Notes under the pieces: generated by a model
Told to the model about the DNA's origin: nothing
The model's database searches: none
The model's input: the letters and a program-made list of their open reading frames with translations, nothing else
Source of the DNA: Porphyromonadaceae bacterium UBA4262
GTDB taxonomy: Bacteria; Bacteroidota; Bacteroidia; Bacteroidales; Muribaculaceae
Direction of reading: 5' to 3'
Length of the DNA: 64,000 bases
Assembly: GCA_002396085.1 (NCBI GenBank)
Contig: DGWI01000012.1
Span: 78,853-142,852 of the forward strand
Shown: positions 53,357 to 62,151 of the stretch, in pieces
How the letters are laid out: each line of letters starts with the position of its first letter
Position numbering within the stretch: the stretch's first letter is position 1
Translations under genes and position numbers: made by a program

Positions 53357-54835
53357 ATGAAAAAGATTTACACACTCTTGGCAATGGCATCGCTTGCCAC
53401 AACATCGTGGGCAGGCGGTCTGCTGCACAACACCAACCAACACATCGCGTTCCAGCGCATGATGGCACGCGGTGCATCGCATGAGATTGACGCAATCTAC
53501 ACCAACCCTGCCGGTCTTGCCTGGCTTGACAACGAGGGCTGGACACTGTCGCTCAACATCCAGAGTGCCTTCCAGACTCGTGATGTCGTGACCGACTTTC
53601 CCCTGTTTGCCTACACCAATCCTGACCACAGCACATTGCGCAAATATGAAGGCGAGGCTACTGCCCCGGTGCTTCCCAGCGTCTATGCTGCCTACAAGAA
53701 GGATCGCTGGGTGGCCAGCGCATTCATTGGTGTGACTGGTGGCGGCGGCAAGTGCAACTTTGAGAACGGCTTGTCGATGTTTGATGCCGCCGTGATGTCG
53801 GGCATCGCAGCCACTACCCGCCAACTTCTGGCCTCGCAGCCACTGCTGCGGCAGATGGTGGGTGCCGATGCCATCACTCCCGACATGTACACCATCGACA
53901 CGTCGATGAAGGGCCGCCAGTATGTCTTCGGAGGTCAACTGGGCGGAACCTACCGCATCACCGACCATCTGAGCGCCTATGGCGGTCTGCGCTTCAACCT
54001 GTTCAACGGCAACTACAAGGGACACCTCAATGCCAACCTGGGCGACGCTCTGAAGCAGCGCGCAGCAGCTGCACTGGCCACATTGCCTCCCGAACAGGCT
54101 GCTGCCTACGCCCCCATGCTCACCGCACTGGGGCAAGAAGGTGGTTTGACCCACATCGCTCTGGACACCGACCAGCATGGTTGGGGTGTAACCCCCATCA
54201 TTGGTGTTAACTTTGTGTGGAAGGGCCTGACTGTGGCCGCAAAATATGAGTTCAAGACCAACCTTCACATCGAGAACGACACCAAGACACTTGAGGCAAC
54301 CGCCATGGGCGAGGCATCCGAGCAGTTTGAGACAGCCATGCAGCCCTACAAGCACGGTGTGAATACACCCAACGACCTGCCTAGCGTGCTCTATGTCGCC
54401 GCTGGATATGAGTTCATCCCCAACAAGTTGCGCGGCACTGTCGAGTATCACTTCTATGATGACAAGCATGCCGAGATGGCCAATGACAAACAGAAGACCC
54501 TCAAGCACGGCACTCACGAGATACTGGCCGGTGTGGAATGGGACATCAACAAGACCTTCACCGTGAGTTGCGGCTTCCAGAACACCGACTACGGTCTGAG
54601 TGACGACTTCCAGACCCACACCGCATTCTCTTGCGACAGTTACTCGATCGGTCTGGGTGGTGCCATCAACCTGAGCAAGAAGGTGAAACTCAACCTGGGT
54701 TACTTCTGGACGACCTACAAGGACTACAACCGCAGCCAGGAGCACTATCTCAACAACCCCGCCCTGCCCGCCGGCAGCGACAAGTTCTCGCGCACCAACA
54801 AGGTGGCAGGCATCGGCATTGACTACAAGTTCTGA
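53357..54835 (+). CDS. FadL/OmpP1-family outer-membrane porin
   Basis: A 492-residue outer-membrane protein of the FadL/TodX family. After a signal peptide (MKKIYTLLAMASLATTSWAG) comes the N-terminal hatch motif HNTNQHIAFQRMMARGAS and the AIYTNPAGLAWL segment that is the family hallmark. The remainder alternates beta strands with aromatic girdles and ends in GIGIDYKF, a proper outer-membrane C-terminal strand with a final aromatic. Members move hydrophobic compounds or fatty acids across the outer membrane; the substrate here is unknown. The gene is single. Confidence 0.92.
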   Translation: MKKIYTLLAMASLATTSWAGGLLHNTNQHIAFQRMMARGASHEIDAIYTNPAGLAWLDNEGWTLSLNIQSAFQTRDVVTDFPLFAYTNPDHSTLRKYEGEATAPVLPSVYAAYKKDRWVASAFIGVTGGGGKCNFENGLSMFDAAVMSGIAATTRQLLASQPLLRQMVGADAITPDMYTIDTSMKGRQYVFGGQLGGTYRITDHLSAYGGLRFNLFNGNYKGHLNANLGDALKQRAAAALATLPPEQAAAYAPMLTALGQEGGLTHIALDTDQHGWGVTPIIGVNFVWKGLTVAAKYEFKTNLHIENDTKTLEATAMGEASEQFETAMQPYKHGVNTPNDLPSVLYVAAGYEFIPNKLRGTVEYHFYDDKHAEMANDKQKTLKHGTHEILAGVEWDINKTFTVSCGFQNTDYGLSDDFQTHTAFSCDSYSIGLGGAINLSKKVKLNLGYFWTTYKDYNRSQEHYLNNPALPAGSDKFSRTNKVAGIGIDYKF

Positions 54836-55022
54836 TCAAGAAGCAGGAAACTAGTTACAAGTTACAAATTACGAGTTACGAGTCGCGAGGCCAAACTCGC
54901 TTATGTTCTTTAAACATAAGGTTCTCCTGTTCTTATGTCTTAAAAAAGCGAGAAGCAAGAGACAAGAGCCAGGTCACCTATCGGGGCTTGGCTCTTTTTA
55001 TGTGCGACTAACTGTGGTTTTA
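54836..55022. other. Spacer after the FadL-like gene
   Basis: No gene is seen. It has ACGAGTT/ACAAGTT micro-repeats at 54849-54885, then an AACATAAGGTTCTCCTGTT copy related to the AGACATAAGAACA family, and a hairpin GAGCCAGG...GGCTTGGCTC (about 54967-54994) with a T run after it, a possible terminator for the porin gene. Confidence 0.5.
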
Positions 55023-55118
55023 CCTTGGATTTCGACAAATTTCAGCAGATTTTTACCTTGGATTTTAGCAAATTTCTATAGATTTTTACCTTGGATTTCA
55101 ACAAATTTTGTAACTTTG
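55023..55118 (+). promoter_or_regulatory. Promoter of ATPase-regulator 3 operon with three 33-bp-spaced CCTTGGATTT boxes
   Basis: CCTTGGATTT begins at 55023, 55056 and 55089, exactly 33 bp apart. The -7 box TAACTTTG (55111-55118) starts 22 bp after the third box. Box flanks are conserved as well (TTTTA before, YRRCAAATTT after). The same spacing and 22-bp offset are found at the promoter of regulator 1 (16873-16935). Confidence 0.8.
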
Positions 55119-55146
55119 CGCCTGAAAATCAATCATAAGAAAATTT

Positions 55147-56490
55147 ATGACCTACTTCAAACGCCATATAGATGCTAAGTTGCTTGAATGGAAGTGCTCG
55201 ACTGGCCGCAAGCCATTGCTGATTCGAGGCGCTCGGCAGGTGGGAAAATCCACCGCTGTGCGAGAACTCGGTAAATCATTTAGATACTTCATAGAGATTA
55301 ATCTTGAAAAACAACGCGACTTGCATCAGTTCTTTACCGAGAACATTGATGTCAAACGCACATGTGAGAAACTGAGTGGTACACTCTCAATTCCCATTGT
55401 CCCTGGCGAAACCCTGCTTTTCATCGATGAGATACAAGTGTGCAAACCTGCTATCATGGCTCTACGTTATTTCAAGGAAGATTATCCCGAACTCCATGTC
55501 ATTGCAGCAGGTTCGTTGCTCGAGTTCACCCTTCAAGACCTCCCATCGTTTGCTGTTGGTCGGGTGCGCTCACTTTATCTCTATCCTTTCTCATTTGATG
55601 AGTTCCTCATGGCCCAAGGACTGGAGATGATGGTCAAATTCAAGAAGAATGCCAATAGCGATGACCCTCTACCCGATAAAGCACACAACGATCTTGTCGA
55701 GCAATTAAGGTCATTTTATTTAGTCGGCGGTATGCCTGCAGCAGTCACCGAATGGGTAACCAACCATAATTATATGGAAGTTGCTCATGTCCATCACGAC
55801 ATCATTGATGCCTATCAGGACGACTTTGCCAAATACAAGAAACGCATTTCACCCGTGCTAATGCGTCAAGTGCTACGCTCGGTAGCCTTGCAAGTTGGTG
55901 AAAAGTTCACCTATTCAGCAGCAGCAAGAGATGTACGTTCGACGGTGATTAAGGAAGTTCTCCAACTGCTGACTCTTGCCGGGTTGATTGTGCCAGTAAC
56001 ACACAGCGATGGAACAGGGTTACCCCTTGGCGCTGAGCAAAACAGCAACTATGTAAAATATCTATTTTTTGACTTGGGTGTCATGCAAACGATTCTTGAT
56101 ATCCCTACTGCCAATGTTTTATTAGCATCTGATGTTGATTTTGTCAACAAAGGGCCGGCCTCTGAGATGTTTGCAGGACTTGAAATGATGAAATACCAAG
56201 ACTGTTTCATTAAGCCAGAGATGTTCTATTGGCAAAATATGTCTCGCAACAGCAGTGCCGAAGTCGACTACTTGAGAGTCAAAAACGGCAAAGTTTTACC
56301 CGTTGAGGTCAAAGCCAGCACCCAAGGCAGCATGCCTAGTCTGTGGATGTTCATGCGCAAGCGTCAACTACATGAAGCCGTCAGAACTTCGCTCGAAAAC
56401 TTTGGCCAGTATGACTATCATGACCCCGAGCAACCCAATGAGCAACGACACGTTGATGTCATGCCCCTATATGCATTAAGTAACTTGTAG
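55147..56490 (+). CDS. AAA_14/DUF4143 ATPase (copy 2)
   Basis: A 447-residue P-loop ATPase. Walker A is GARQVGKS (about 27-34), Walker B LLFIDEIQ (about 89-96), and AAGSLLEF a sensor-1-type motif. The DUF4143 part has LFFDLGVMQTIL and then SSAEVDYL with VLPVEVKAS, a possible PD-(D/E)xK core. It differs strongly from copy 1, so the two are not a recent duplication. It is followed after 21 bases by TPR-AraC regulator 3, so both are transcribed from the box-bearing promoter at 55023-55118. The function is unknown. Confidence 0.9.
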   Translation: MTYFKRHIDAKLLEWKCSTGRKPLLIRGARQVGKSTAVRELGKSFRYFIEINLEKQRDLHQFFTENIDVKRTCEKLSGTLSIPIVPGETLLFIDEIQVCKPAIMALRYFKEDYPELHVIAAGSLLEFTLQDLPSFAVGRVRSLYLYPFSFDEFLMAQGLEMMVKFKKNANSDDPLPDKAHNDLVEQLRSFYLVGGMPAAVTEWVTNHNYMEVAHVHHDIIDAYQDDFAKYKKRISPVLMRQVLRSVALQVGEKFTYSAAARDVRSTVIKEVLQLLTLAGLIVPVTHSDGTGLPLGAEQNSNYVKYLFFDLGVMQTILDIPTANVLLASDVDFVNKGPASEMFAGLEMMKYQDCFIKPEMFYWQNMSRNSSAEVDYLRVKNGKVLPVEVKASTQGSMPSLWMFMRKRQLHEAVRTSLENFGQYDYHDPEQPNEQRHVDVMPLYALSNL

Positions 56491-56511
56491 TAAACCCTAT
56501 AAATAGAGTCT

Positions 56512-58221
56512 ATGATGCGATTGAAATATATCACTTTGTGGCTGGCTATGGTTATGCTTAGCCAACTGGCGAGTGCTGCCGAGGCGGCACGCATACAAAA
56601 CTTCGATCGCTGGAAGAATCTGCCCAGCCATGATTTGCTCAGTAAAGGCAACGCTTATTGGCAAGCCAACAAGGTAGACAGTGCGTTGATGTGCTTCATG
56701 ATTCTGTCCAACCGTTACAATGAAAAGATGTCGCTCAAAGACAAAAATAATTGCTGCAAGGCAACTATCGCTATTGGGGCTCTATATGAGTATGACTACT
56801 ATGACTATCAGAACGCATTCGTCTATCTGTCTAAAGCCGAGAAAATAGCAATAGAAAACGACTTCAAACCGCAACTGACCAGCATCGCCTCAGCCAAGGT
56901 CGACTTACAATCCATTAAGCAAGACATCGTTTCGAATTATGCCTATCAACCCGAGACGCTGAAACAAACACAGCAATTGTTTCACCAAGCCGTAGATAGT
57001 CACAATCATCATATCACCTGCTTGTCGCTGCTCAATCTGATTTATTATGCTATGAAGCACCACCACGTCGATGACATTAGTCCCGAACTGCAACAATTCA
57101 GTACGCTGGACATACCTGGTGGTATCGAGTTTAAAGCATTTCTCGATGTGCTGTATCGAGGCGTTAAGGCCTATAGTAACAGTCAGTATCAAGATGCTCT
57201 CGACATTTTTGCTCAACTGAAAAACCATCTGGGACAAAATGAAAGTCCACAACGGGTGGGCAGCGGGTTGTATATGACCTGCGTGTTCAGATATGTAACA
57301 TGGCTTGCATTGCACAACGATGGTGAGGCAGTGAAGGAACTGGACAAAGCCGAGAACATCGCCAGAGAGTATCAGATCAACGACGGCATTATCGAGGCCT
57401 TGAGAATGAAGCAAGAATTCTATCAGGCTCATGGCAACCATGACCTGGCTCGGGAGAATGAACTCAAATACTTCAAGGAGAAAGATGCTTTTATCAATCG
57501 CAGCACGTTGCTCAATGCCGAGCGGCAACAGTTCCTGCTCGACATCGAGGAGATGAATCAAGAGATGAATGAATTGGTCACCCAGAAGCGCGTGCGCGAC
57601 ATCCTGCTGGCCAGCATTGCATTACTCTCATTGCTCATCATCGCAGTGCTGTTTTACGTCTGGCGCAACTATCAGAGAACCAAGGAACGCAACATCTTGC
57701 TGTTCCAGCGCGTACAACAACTGCTGGCACAAGAAGAGCAGTGGAAAGTTGCTGAGCATGAAGAGATTGCCACCGACGAACAACCCACGCAGTCAGCACC
57801 CACCAAGAAGTATCGCAACAACCCGCTTGACGAGCAAGCCAAGGACGAACTGATGCAACGCATCTATGCCACTATCGAGAGCCACGAAGAGATTTACAGG
57901 GAAGGGTTCACGCTCGACCAGTTGGCGCAGTTGATGGGTGAGAATCCTAACTATGTGTCGCAGGTCATCAACGAGAAGGCCCATAGCAACTTCAACACCT
58001 TTATTAACGAATACAAGATTAAGGAAGCCTGTCGCCGCCTGAGCGACCTTGAGAAGTACAGCGGCTACACGATAGAGGCTGTTGGCCGCAGTGTGGGGTT
58101 CAAATCACGAGCCAATTTCTCGGTCACCTTCAAGAAATTCACCGGTATGACTCCCACCACCTATCAAAACTTGGCCAGAAAAGGTATGGAGCCGACCACC
58201 TTTATTGAATCACCATCCTAA
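56512..58221 (+). CDS. Membrane-bound TPR-AraC transcriptional regulator (paralogue 3 of 3)
   Basis: A 569-residue protein with the same design as the two others: signal peptide (1-23), TPR-like region, coiled coil, membrane helix at about 363-386 (LLASIALLSLLIIAVLFYVW) and an AraC HTH at about 450-556 (FTLDQLAQLMGENPNYVSQ and IEAVGRSVGFKSRANF). It is nearest to regulator 1: both share YKxxxxDEQAKDELxQRIYA before the HTH. It follows the DUF4143 ATPase by 21 bases in one operon, and the secreted protein gene at 58485 follows with its own promoter. It may control its own operon through the CCTTGGATTT boxes; this is inference. Confidence 0.86.
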   Translation: MMRLKYITLWLAMVMLSQLASAAEAARIQNFDRWKNLPSHDLLSKGNAYWQANKVDSALMCFMILSNRYNEKMSLKDKNNCCKATIAIGALYEYDYYDYQNAFVYLSKAEKIAIENDFKPQLTSIASAKVDLQSIKQDIVSNYAYQPETLKQTQQLFHQAVDSHNHHITCLSLLNLIYYAMKHHHVDDISPELQQFSTLDIPGGIEFKAFLDVLYRGVKAYSNSQYQDALDIFAQLKNHLGQNESPQRVGSGLYMTCVFRYVTWLALHNDGEAVKELDKAENIAREYQINDGIIEALRMKQEFYQAHGNHDLARENELKYFKEKDAFINRSTLLNAERQQFLLDIEEMNQEMNELVTQKRVRDILLASIALLSLLIIAVLFYVWRNYQRTKERNILLFQRVQQLLAQEEQWKVAEHEEIATDEQPTQSAPTKKYRNNPLDEQAKDELMQRIYATIESHEEIYREGFTLDQLAQLMGENPNYVSQVINEKAHSNFNTFINEYKIKEACRRLSDLEKYSGYTIEAVGRSVGFKSRANFSVTFKKFTGMTPTTYQNLARKGMEPTTFIESPS

Positions 58222-58373
58222 AGATTTAATTCACCAAAAATCATAGGTCCATCTAGACTTTAGTTCCTCACCTAAAACCAACTGATAGGTGGGGCTGAAC
58301 GGGCTATATCAGGCCGTTTTTAGCCCAATTTGGTTCTGATATGTAATTTAGAACCGTTCTTCGCCGCAAATTC
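58222..58373. other. Spacer after regulator 3
   Basis: No gene is seen. GAACGGGCTATATCAGGCCG with GGGCTA...TAGCCC (58298-58326) is an inverted repeat that could end the ATPase-regulator transcript. Confidence 0.4.
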
Positions 58374-58405
58374 TTGACATGATTCATGCCATAGCAGTAA
58401 TTTTG
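58374..58405 (+). promoter_or_regulatory. Promoter of the secreted protein gene at 58485
   Basis: TTG (58374-58376), 21 bases, then TAATTTTG (58398-58405) fits the -33/-7 consensus. GCACTC follows the box, as at the promoters of 17246-19435 and 46881-49031. The leader is about 70 bases. Confidence 0.7.
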
Positions 58406-58484
58406 CACTCAGATTGTATGTGCTGTGCATACTTATATTCGGTATCTATAAACCTTTTTATTCACAAAATTAAAACTTTTGCTT

Positions 58485-60302
58485 ATGAAAAAATTAACAT
58501 TACTCCTGGTGTTGCTTGTCGCAGCAGTTACGGCTTCACCCAATGTGCAGTTCGCTAGTGTACGCCAACCTGTGCAGCGTTTTCAGGTCAATAAAGACTT
58601 GACACAAAAGGATGCTGTGGCTGCCAAGAAAGCGATGAGTCAGATAATCACAGAGCAGCCCGAAGGTGCTGCCTACGACTACGTTCGCACTGGCCGAGCC
58701 ACGTTCGGTTCAAGTGGGGGATATGTGGCAGTCGGCAATCAGGACGGTGCAGTTCGCATCGTTTATGACCCGGATGGGACGACAGTTTATGTTCGTAATT
58801 TACTCTACAGGTTGAATTATTATTTTGGCCACACTTGGGTACAAGGAACTATTGCCGACGGTGTACTGACCATTCCCATGGGACAGGCTATCTATTATAG
58901 CCCAGACTATAATGCCGACATCGTCCTGTGCTGGGGAACGACCTACGACAACAACGGCCAGATTGGTTTCACCCGTGATGAGAGTGTGACCGAAGTCACC
59001 TTTACGGTTGGTGAGGACGGTAGCCTAACCCTTAACAATACTGTCGCCCCCACAACGCAAGATCCATCTGTGATTGAGGCTTATCTGGGCACAGGATTGA
59101 CAGCCTACTGGAGCGATGACAACAGTTTCACTGGATTTATGAACTGGAACTCAGTATTCTCTGACCCACACGAGGCCTCTGATGTCCCCACGCTGATCAC
59201 TGAACAGCCCGAGGGCGAACTACTCACTTTCATCCGCAGTGACGGAGGTTGCCTCTATAATATGTCATTTGATATCGGTCTCACAGAGCAGGAACCTACC
59301 AAGGTGCGTGTCGTTCTGGGTGAGGACGGCAAAGCATGGATCCAGAACCCGATGTACTGGTACGACAATAACAACACATGGGTCGAGGGCACTTACGACG
59401 ATGCTACAGGAATCATAACAGTTCCTGTCGGTCAGTATTTATCTTATAATGAAATACCTGACTATGGAATCCAAATGATGTGGGGCGAATCGGTCATGCA
59501 TCAGAACATCGACGAGAGTGGTGAGACCTACTATACACTTGAATTCATCCTGCATTCTGATGTCGAGGCAGTTGAGTTCAAGATTGATGGCAATAAACTT
59601 CTCCTGCTTGACACCAAGGGCGACGTACACGCCGAATGGCCTGACAACGTGGTCGGAGAGGGGCTCTTCGGCATGAGAAGCGACACTCGTGCGTTTGACG
59701 CTCTTGAGTATGGTTCAGAAGCTTCTCTAATCAAAGAAGGTCCTGCAACACCCGCCGACCCGACCGATCTCAACTGGTTTGATAGTGGGGCGGAGCGAGG
59801 TGGTTCAAGACTCGATTTCACACTGCAACTGACCGACATTGATGGTGAGGCTCTCGACCCCGAGAACATGAGTTACAGCATCTTCACCGATGATGACCAA
59901 CTCTACACTTTCGAAGCCGCAAAATACACTTGGGATCGCTTGGCCGAGGATTATACCGAGGTACCTTATTCTGTCTGGAGTCATGGTATCTATCTTAGAG
60001 GTAATGGATGCAATTTCTATCGCACCAATGCCGAGGGCTTTGATCCATTCTTCACTCGCCGCATCGGAGTTCAGGCCATCTATACGGTTGATGTGCCCGA
60101 GGGCGAGGGTGCACCCAAGAAGGCGCCTGTGGTCAATAAGTCGAACATTGTCTACTATGAGCTACCCAACGTAGCCATCGAGACGATTCAGGCTGACGCC
60201 AACACTGATGCTCCCATCTACAACATCATGGGGCAGAAGATGACTGGCAACCTGCCCGCTGGTATCTACATCCAGAACGGCAAGAAGTTCATTGTCAAGT
60301 AA
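58485..60302 (+). CDS. Secreted protein with two internal repeats and a T9SS-type C-terminal sorting tail
   Basis: A 605-residue protein with a signal peptide (MKKLTLLLVLLVAAVTASP), started at the ATG at 58485. A module of about 150 residues occurs twice (about 50-205 and 235-375): each begins ITEQPEG..., has a YVRTG or FIRSD strand, V(R)VVLGEDGK-type, WVxGTxxDG and a xPxGQxxxY strand. The C-terminal third includes a beta-rich region (DFTLQLTDIDGEALDPENMS). It ends APIYNIMGQKMTGNLPAGIY, then IQNGKKFIVK, a typical Prevotella/Muribaculaceae T9SS tail. No enzyme motif is seen. It follows TPR-AraC regulator 3. Confidence 0.8.
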   Translation: MKKLTLLLVLLVAAVTASPNVQFASVRQPVQRFQVNKDLTQKDAVAAKKAMSQIITEQPEGAAYDYVRTGRATFGSSGGYVAVGNQDGAVRIVYDPDGTTVYVRNLLYRLNYYFGHTWVQGTIADGVLTIPMGQAIYYSPDYNADIVLCWGTTYDNNGQIGFTRDESVTEVTFTVGEDGSLTLNNTVAPTTQDPSVIEAYLGTGLTAYWSDDNSFTGFMNWNSVFSDPHEASDVPTLITEQPEGELLTFIRSDGGCLYNMSFDIGLTEQEPTKVRVVLGEDGKAWIQNPMYWYDNNNTWVEGTYDDATGIITVPVGQYLSYNEIPDYGIQMMWGESVMHQNIDESGETYYTLEFILHSDVEAVEFKIDGNKLLLLDTKGDVHAEWPDNVVGEGLFGMRSDTRAFDALEYGSEASLIKEGPATPADPTDLNWFDSGAERGGSRLDFTLQLTDIDGEALDPENMSYSIFTDDDQLYTFEAAKYTWDRLAEDYTEVPYSVWSHGIYLRGNGCNFYRTNAEGFDPFFTRRIGVQAIYTVDVPEGEGAPKKAPVVNKSNIVYYELPNVAIETIQADANTDAPIYNIMGQKMTGNLPAGIYIQNGKKFIVK

Positions 60303-60340
60303 ATCATCGTGGGGACAATGTCCCTCAAAAACTACACACC

Positions 60341-60367
60341 AGCCCCCAGAGCGACTCTCCGGGGGCT
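60341..60367. terminator. Terminator after the secreted protein gene
   Basis: AGCCCCC-AGAG-cga-CTCT-CC-GGGGGCT folds as a strong hairpin followed by AGTTTTATCT. It lies between convergent genes and may serve both. Confidence 0.75.
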
Positions 60368-60390
60368 AGTTTTATCTCTTGTGAGGCGGT

Positions 60391-60870
60391 CTAGAACAGT
60401 GATATCAGGTATTGGCCGAAGCTAACAAGCAACCATATCATCAAGGCAATCAAGGCCAGAAGCAGCCCGAGGACGGCTGCGGCCTGCCAGGCACGCTGAT
60501 TGACTTGCCGGATGACGGTCTCGTCGCCCTCGACGAAGCCCCGCACCATGGCCATATTGCGCGCGTTGGATCGATGGAACGCATCGATGATGTCACCCAC
60601 AAAAAACGGAATCAAGCCCAACAGGATGTCGCGCAAGGCATTGTTAATCACAGCAAGGGTCAACGGCACACTCTTAATGACTCGCGCCGAGAAATAAATA
60701 AACGGGGTGGCGCACAACAGCGAAAAGGCATCGCCCCAGCCAGGGATGAAACCAATGATGGCGTCCAGGTAGTAGCGGTCCATGTATCGCTCCAGGCTCT
60801 CCATAGCGTGATACACCTTGCTGTCTTGCAGCCGCCTGAGCTGCTGTTCGCGTTTCTCCTGTTTGTTCAT
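60391..60870 (-). CDS. DUF4112 membrane protein
   Basis: A 159-residue protein of the DUF4112 family: YYLDAIIGFIPGWGDAFSLL, then DILLGLIPFFVGDIIDAFHRSN, are the two family signatures, each a membrane hairpin. A further C-terminal hydrophobic helix (LLLALIALMIWLLVSF) follows. It is an inner-membrane protein of unknown function, single gene, with a terminator at 60341-60367 shared with the opposite gene. Confidence 0.92.
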   Translation of the reverse strand: MNKQEKREQQLRRLQDSKVYHAMESLERYMDRYYLDAIIGFIPGWGDAFSLLCATPFIYFSARVIKSVPLTLAVINNALRDILLGLIPFFVGDIIDAFHRSNARNMAMVRGFVEGDETVIRQVNQRAWQAAAVLGLLLALIALMIWLLVSFGQYLISLF

Positions 60871-60976
60871 CAGTCCTACCGATTTGTCACAAAAACTTCA
60901 ATTTCAAACAACGCCATGCAATAATAATGCCAGCCTGGTTGGCCAATAAAATAATGACAGACATATAATTATAAAG

Positions 60977-61012
60977 CAACAGGCCCCGGAGCGAAATCTC
61001 TGGAGCCTGTTG
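60977..61012. terminator. Terminator hairpin after the 61028-62005 gene
   Basis: CAACAGGC with an inner CCGGA/TCTGG-type stem pairs with GCCTGTTG, loop GCGAAATC. It lies directly downstream of the minus-strand stop. The surrounding 60871-61027 region has no gene. Confidence 0.7.
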
Positions 61013-61027
61013 TTTTGTGTCTGAATG

Positions 61028-62005
61028 CTAGTTTGAGAACTTGCGGGTGATGGTCATGACCTCCTTGCCATCCTGGGTGATAGTGCAGCGGGTGATGCGA
61101 CCCTTTATGTCGATGTCGTAGGCAAACTTGCGCTCGCCGCCGGGTGTCTCGCTCTCGGTCACCTCGTTGATGCCGATGAGATACTTCTTGAACGTGGCAC
61201 TGTCGTAGTCGTAGAGGTAGCGCAGTGCCTTGCCGCCAGTCTCCTCGCGGATGATGTAGCCATCGTTGTAGACAAGTGTGCGACGCGACGAGCCATCGGT
61301 GAACACGACCTTGGATATGGCACCGTTGTCATTGTAGGTCATCACCCACTTCTGGCCGCTGTGACTTGTCAAGATTTCCAGTTTGTCGTTGTTGTCATAG
61401 AATGCCTCAAAGTCGCTCTTGGCCCCCGCACGGTTCATCTGCTTGAGTGCATAGCCGTGCAGATTGTCGTAATTGTAGGAATAAGTGGTCACCACAGGCT
61501 TGGGGCGGGTGCCCATGATTGACGACTTGACCAGCAGGCCCTTGTCGTCGAAGATGAAGTAGCAGTCGCGTGCCTTGCGACCATCGGCAAAGGTGATGTG
61601 CTCATCCACACGCCCCGTGCAACCATTGAAACCCACATCCATGTGCTCGAAGCGGTAACTGTGCGTAGGGTTGTTCACAAGGTTGGCATAGAACGTGCGA
61701 ATGCGAGGCTCCTGTGCACCATTCTCGTCGATATATTCGGTGAGTTCGGCCAATGTGGTCTTATCGTTGCAATAGCGGCGCACGATGGCAGCATCTCGCA
61801 TCTTGCGTGCCTGCTCGATGTAGAAAGACTCGGGATAGTTGTTGATAAAAATCTCCCAGGCATCCACCGTGTTGAGGTTGCGCGCCGTGTTGTAGGCTTC
61901 GCGCTCAATGAATCGTTGTTCCTTGAGATCATCGGCACTCTGCTGTGCCGTTGTTGTCACTGCCAGTGCCATGAGCACCAGCGCAGTCCATATTTTCTTG
62001 TGCAT
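61028..62005 (-). CDS. Secreted protein with YD/RHS-like strand repeats, function unknown
   Basis: A 325-residue protein started at the ATG at 62005, where a signal peptide begins (MHKKIWTALVLMALAVTTTA). Residues about 25-110 are helical and TPR-like (WEIFINNYPESFYIEQARKM). Residues 120-325 are short beta-strand repeats with FDDKGLLVKSS, YDNNDKLEIL, YNDNGAISKVVF and IKGRITRCTI, each a D-x-x-G-x-[IL]-type hairpin like YD/RHS or MORN-like antitoxin proteins. I do not know its role. It has its own terminator. Confidence 0.7.
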   Translation of the reverse strand: MHKKIWTALVLMALAVTTTAQQSADDLKEQRFIEREAYNTARNLNTVDAWEIFINNYPESFYIEQARKMRDAAIVRRYCNDKTTLAELTEYIDENGAQEPRIRTFYANLVNNPTHSYRFEHMDVGFNGCTGRVDEHITFADGRKARDCYFIFDDKGLLVKSSIMGTRPKPVVTTYSYNYDNLHGYALKQMNRAGAKSDFEAFYDNNDKLEILTSHSGQKWVMTYNDNGAISKVVFTDGSSRRTLVYNDGYIIREETGGKALRYLYDYDSATFKKYLIGINEVTESETPGGERKFAYDIDIKGRITRCTITQDGKEVMTITRKFSN

Positions 62006-62124
62006 ACAATCGATGTGTGTCAGTTTAGGCGGCAAAGTTAATCATTTTAATTGACAAAGCCTCGTACACAGCACATAATTTTCATTTTCGAAGCGTAGCG
62101 ATTGCTCGTATGACTAATTATTGC

Positions 62125-62132
62125 TATATTTG
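62125..62132 (+). promoter_or_regulatory. -7 element of the C26 hydrolase gene
   Basis: TATATTTG lies 20 bases before the chosen ATG (62152). The frame beginning at 62110 would precede transcription start. Confidence 0.5.
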
Positions 62133-62151
62133 TCGAAAAAATATGGAAACG

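Noticed and set aside
53348..54745. 465-residue antisense frame opposite the FadL-family gene
   Set aside because: The plus-strand porin has signal peptide, hatch and C-terminal strand; the antisense frame overlaps its start without independent signals.
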